Positions 6,587 to 6,748 of a stretch of DNA of 6,748 nt are shown piece by piece. Position numbers and translations under genes: made by a program. The DNA is from Alloprevotella sp. (lineage in GTDB: Bacteria > Bacteroidota > Bacteroidia > Bacteroidales > Bacteroidaceae): positions 1 through 6,748 of the forward strand of contig JABZGM010000114.1 of the NCBI GenBank assembly GCA_015259235.1, in the 5' to 3' direction. The notes below the pieces were generated by a model. It saw nothing but the letters and a program-made list of their open reading frames with translations. It did not search any database and was not told where the DNA came from. Position 1 is the first letter of the stretch, and every line of letters starts with the position of its first letter.

Positions 6587-6748
6587 CCTTTTTTTGGCGA
6601 AATTATCTGCCTTTTCGCTTCAAAAAATCCCCCTTTCGAGCGCAGCTCCCAACAGGGGAGAAGAGGAAAAAAGAGACTTTTGATGGCAGAATGCTGGAGA
6701 TGCGTGCGAAAAACGGACGAACGAATAGCCAAATCCGATATTTAGTTG

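Noticed and set aside
6622..6659. Possible minus-strand terminator: TCCCC...GGGGA followed by six T
   Set aside because: The stem is only 5 bp with a loop of about 22 nt and a competing CTCCC/GGGAG pairing, and no gene end is visible upstream in the window.

Overview
The window looks like a chromosomal segment from a Gram-negative Bacteroidota, most likely a Bacteroidales member close to Porphyromonas. This is inferred from the style of the LpxB, SurE and PyrE proteins, the surE-lpxB adjacency, the near absence of Shine-Dalgarno sequences and a TAnnTTTG-type -7 promoter box. I could not run a database search to confirm it. Every recognisable gene is on the minus strand, so transcription runs from high to low coordinates.

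Layout in transcription order: a short non-coding leader with a candidate promoter (6562-6748); a cytoplasmic type I L-asparaginase (5452-6561); a lipoprotein substrate-binding protein of the iron-siderophore/cobalamin ABC class (4001-5464), whose start overlaps the asparaginase stop; a FecCD/BtuC-type permease (2862-3902, or 3968 with the longer start); a 125-bp gap holding a perfect 16-bp palindrome; surE (1951-2736); a 122-bp gap with no gene; lpxB (574-1828), which is split between two frames; and pyrE (1-530), whose 3' end lies beyond the window. The short gaps would allow much of this to be one transcript. No ATPase partner for the ABC transporter is present.

The binding protein and permease should form the uptake route for a metal chelate or corrinoid, with the ATPase supplied from elsewhere. 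SurE (nucleotide phosphatase), PyrE (pyrimidine synthesis) and asparaginase are housekeeping metabolism. LpxB makes the lipid A disaccharide of the outer membrane.

Two things stand out. First, lpxB contains a perfect 28-bp inverted repeat with arms about 170 bp apart. One arm is ordinary LpxB coding sequence. The other sits exactly where the reading frame breaks, which looks like an inverse-templated (strand-switch) mutation or an assembly problem. Second, the binding protein carries a long hydrophilic insertion between its two lobes, and its core is seven tandem 21-bp (7-residue) repeats. I see no defence system, CRISPR array, transposase or RNA gene.
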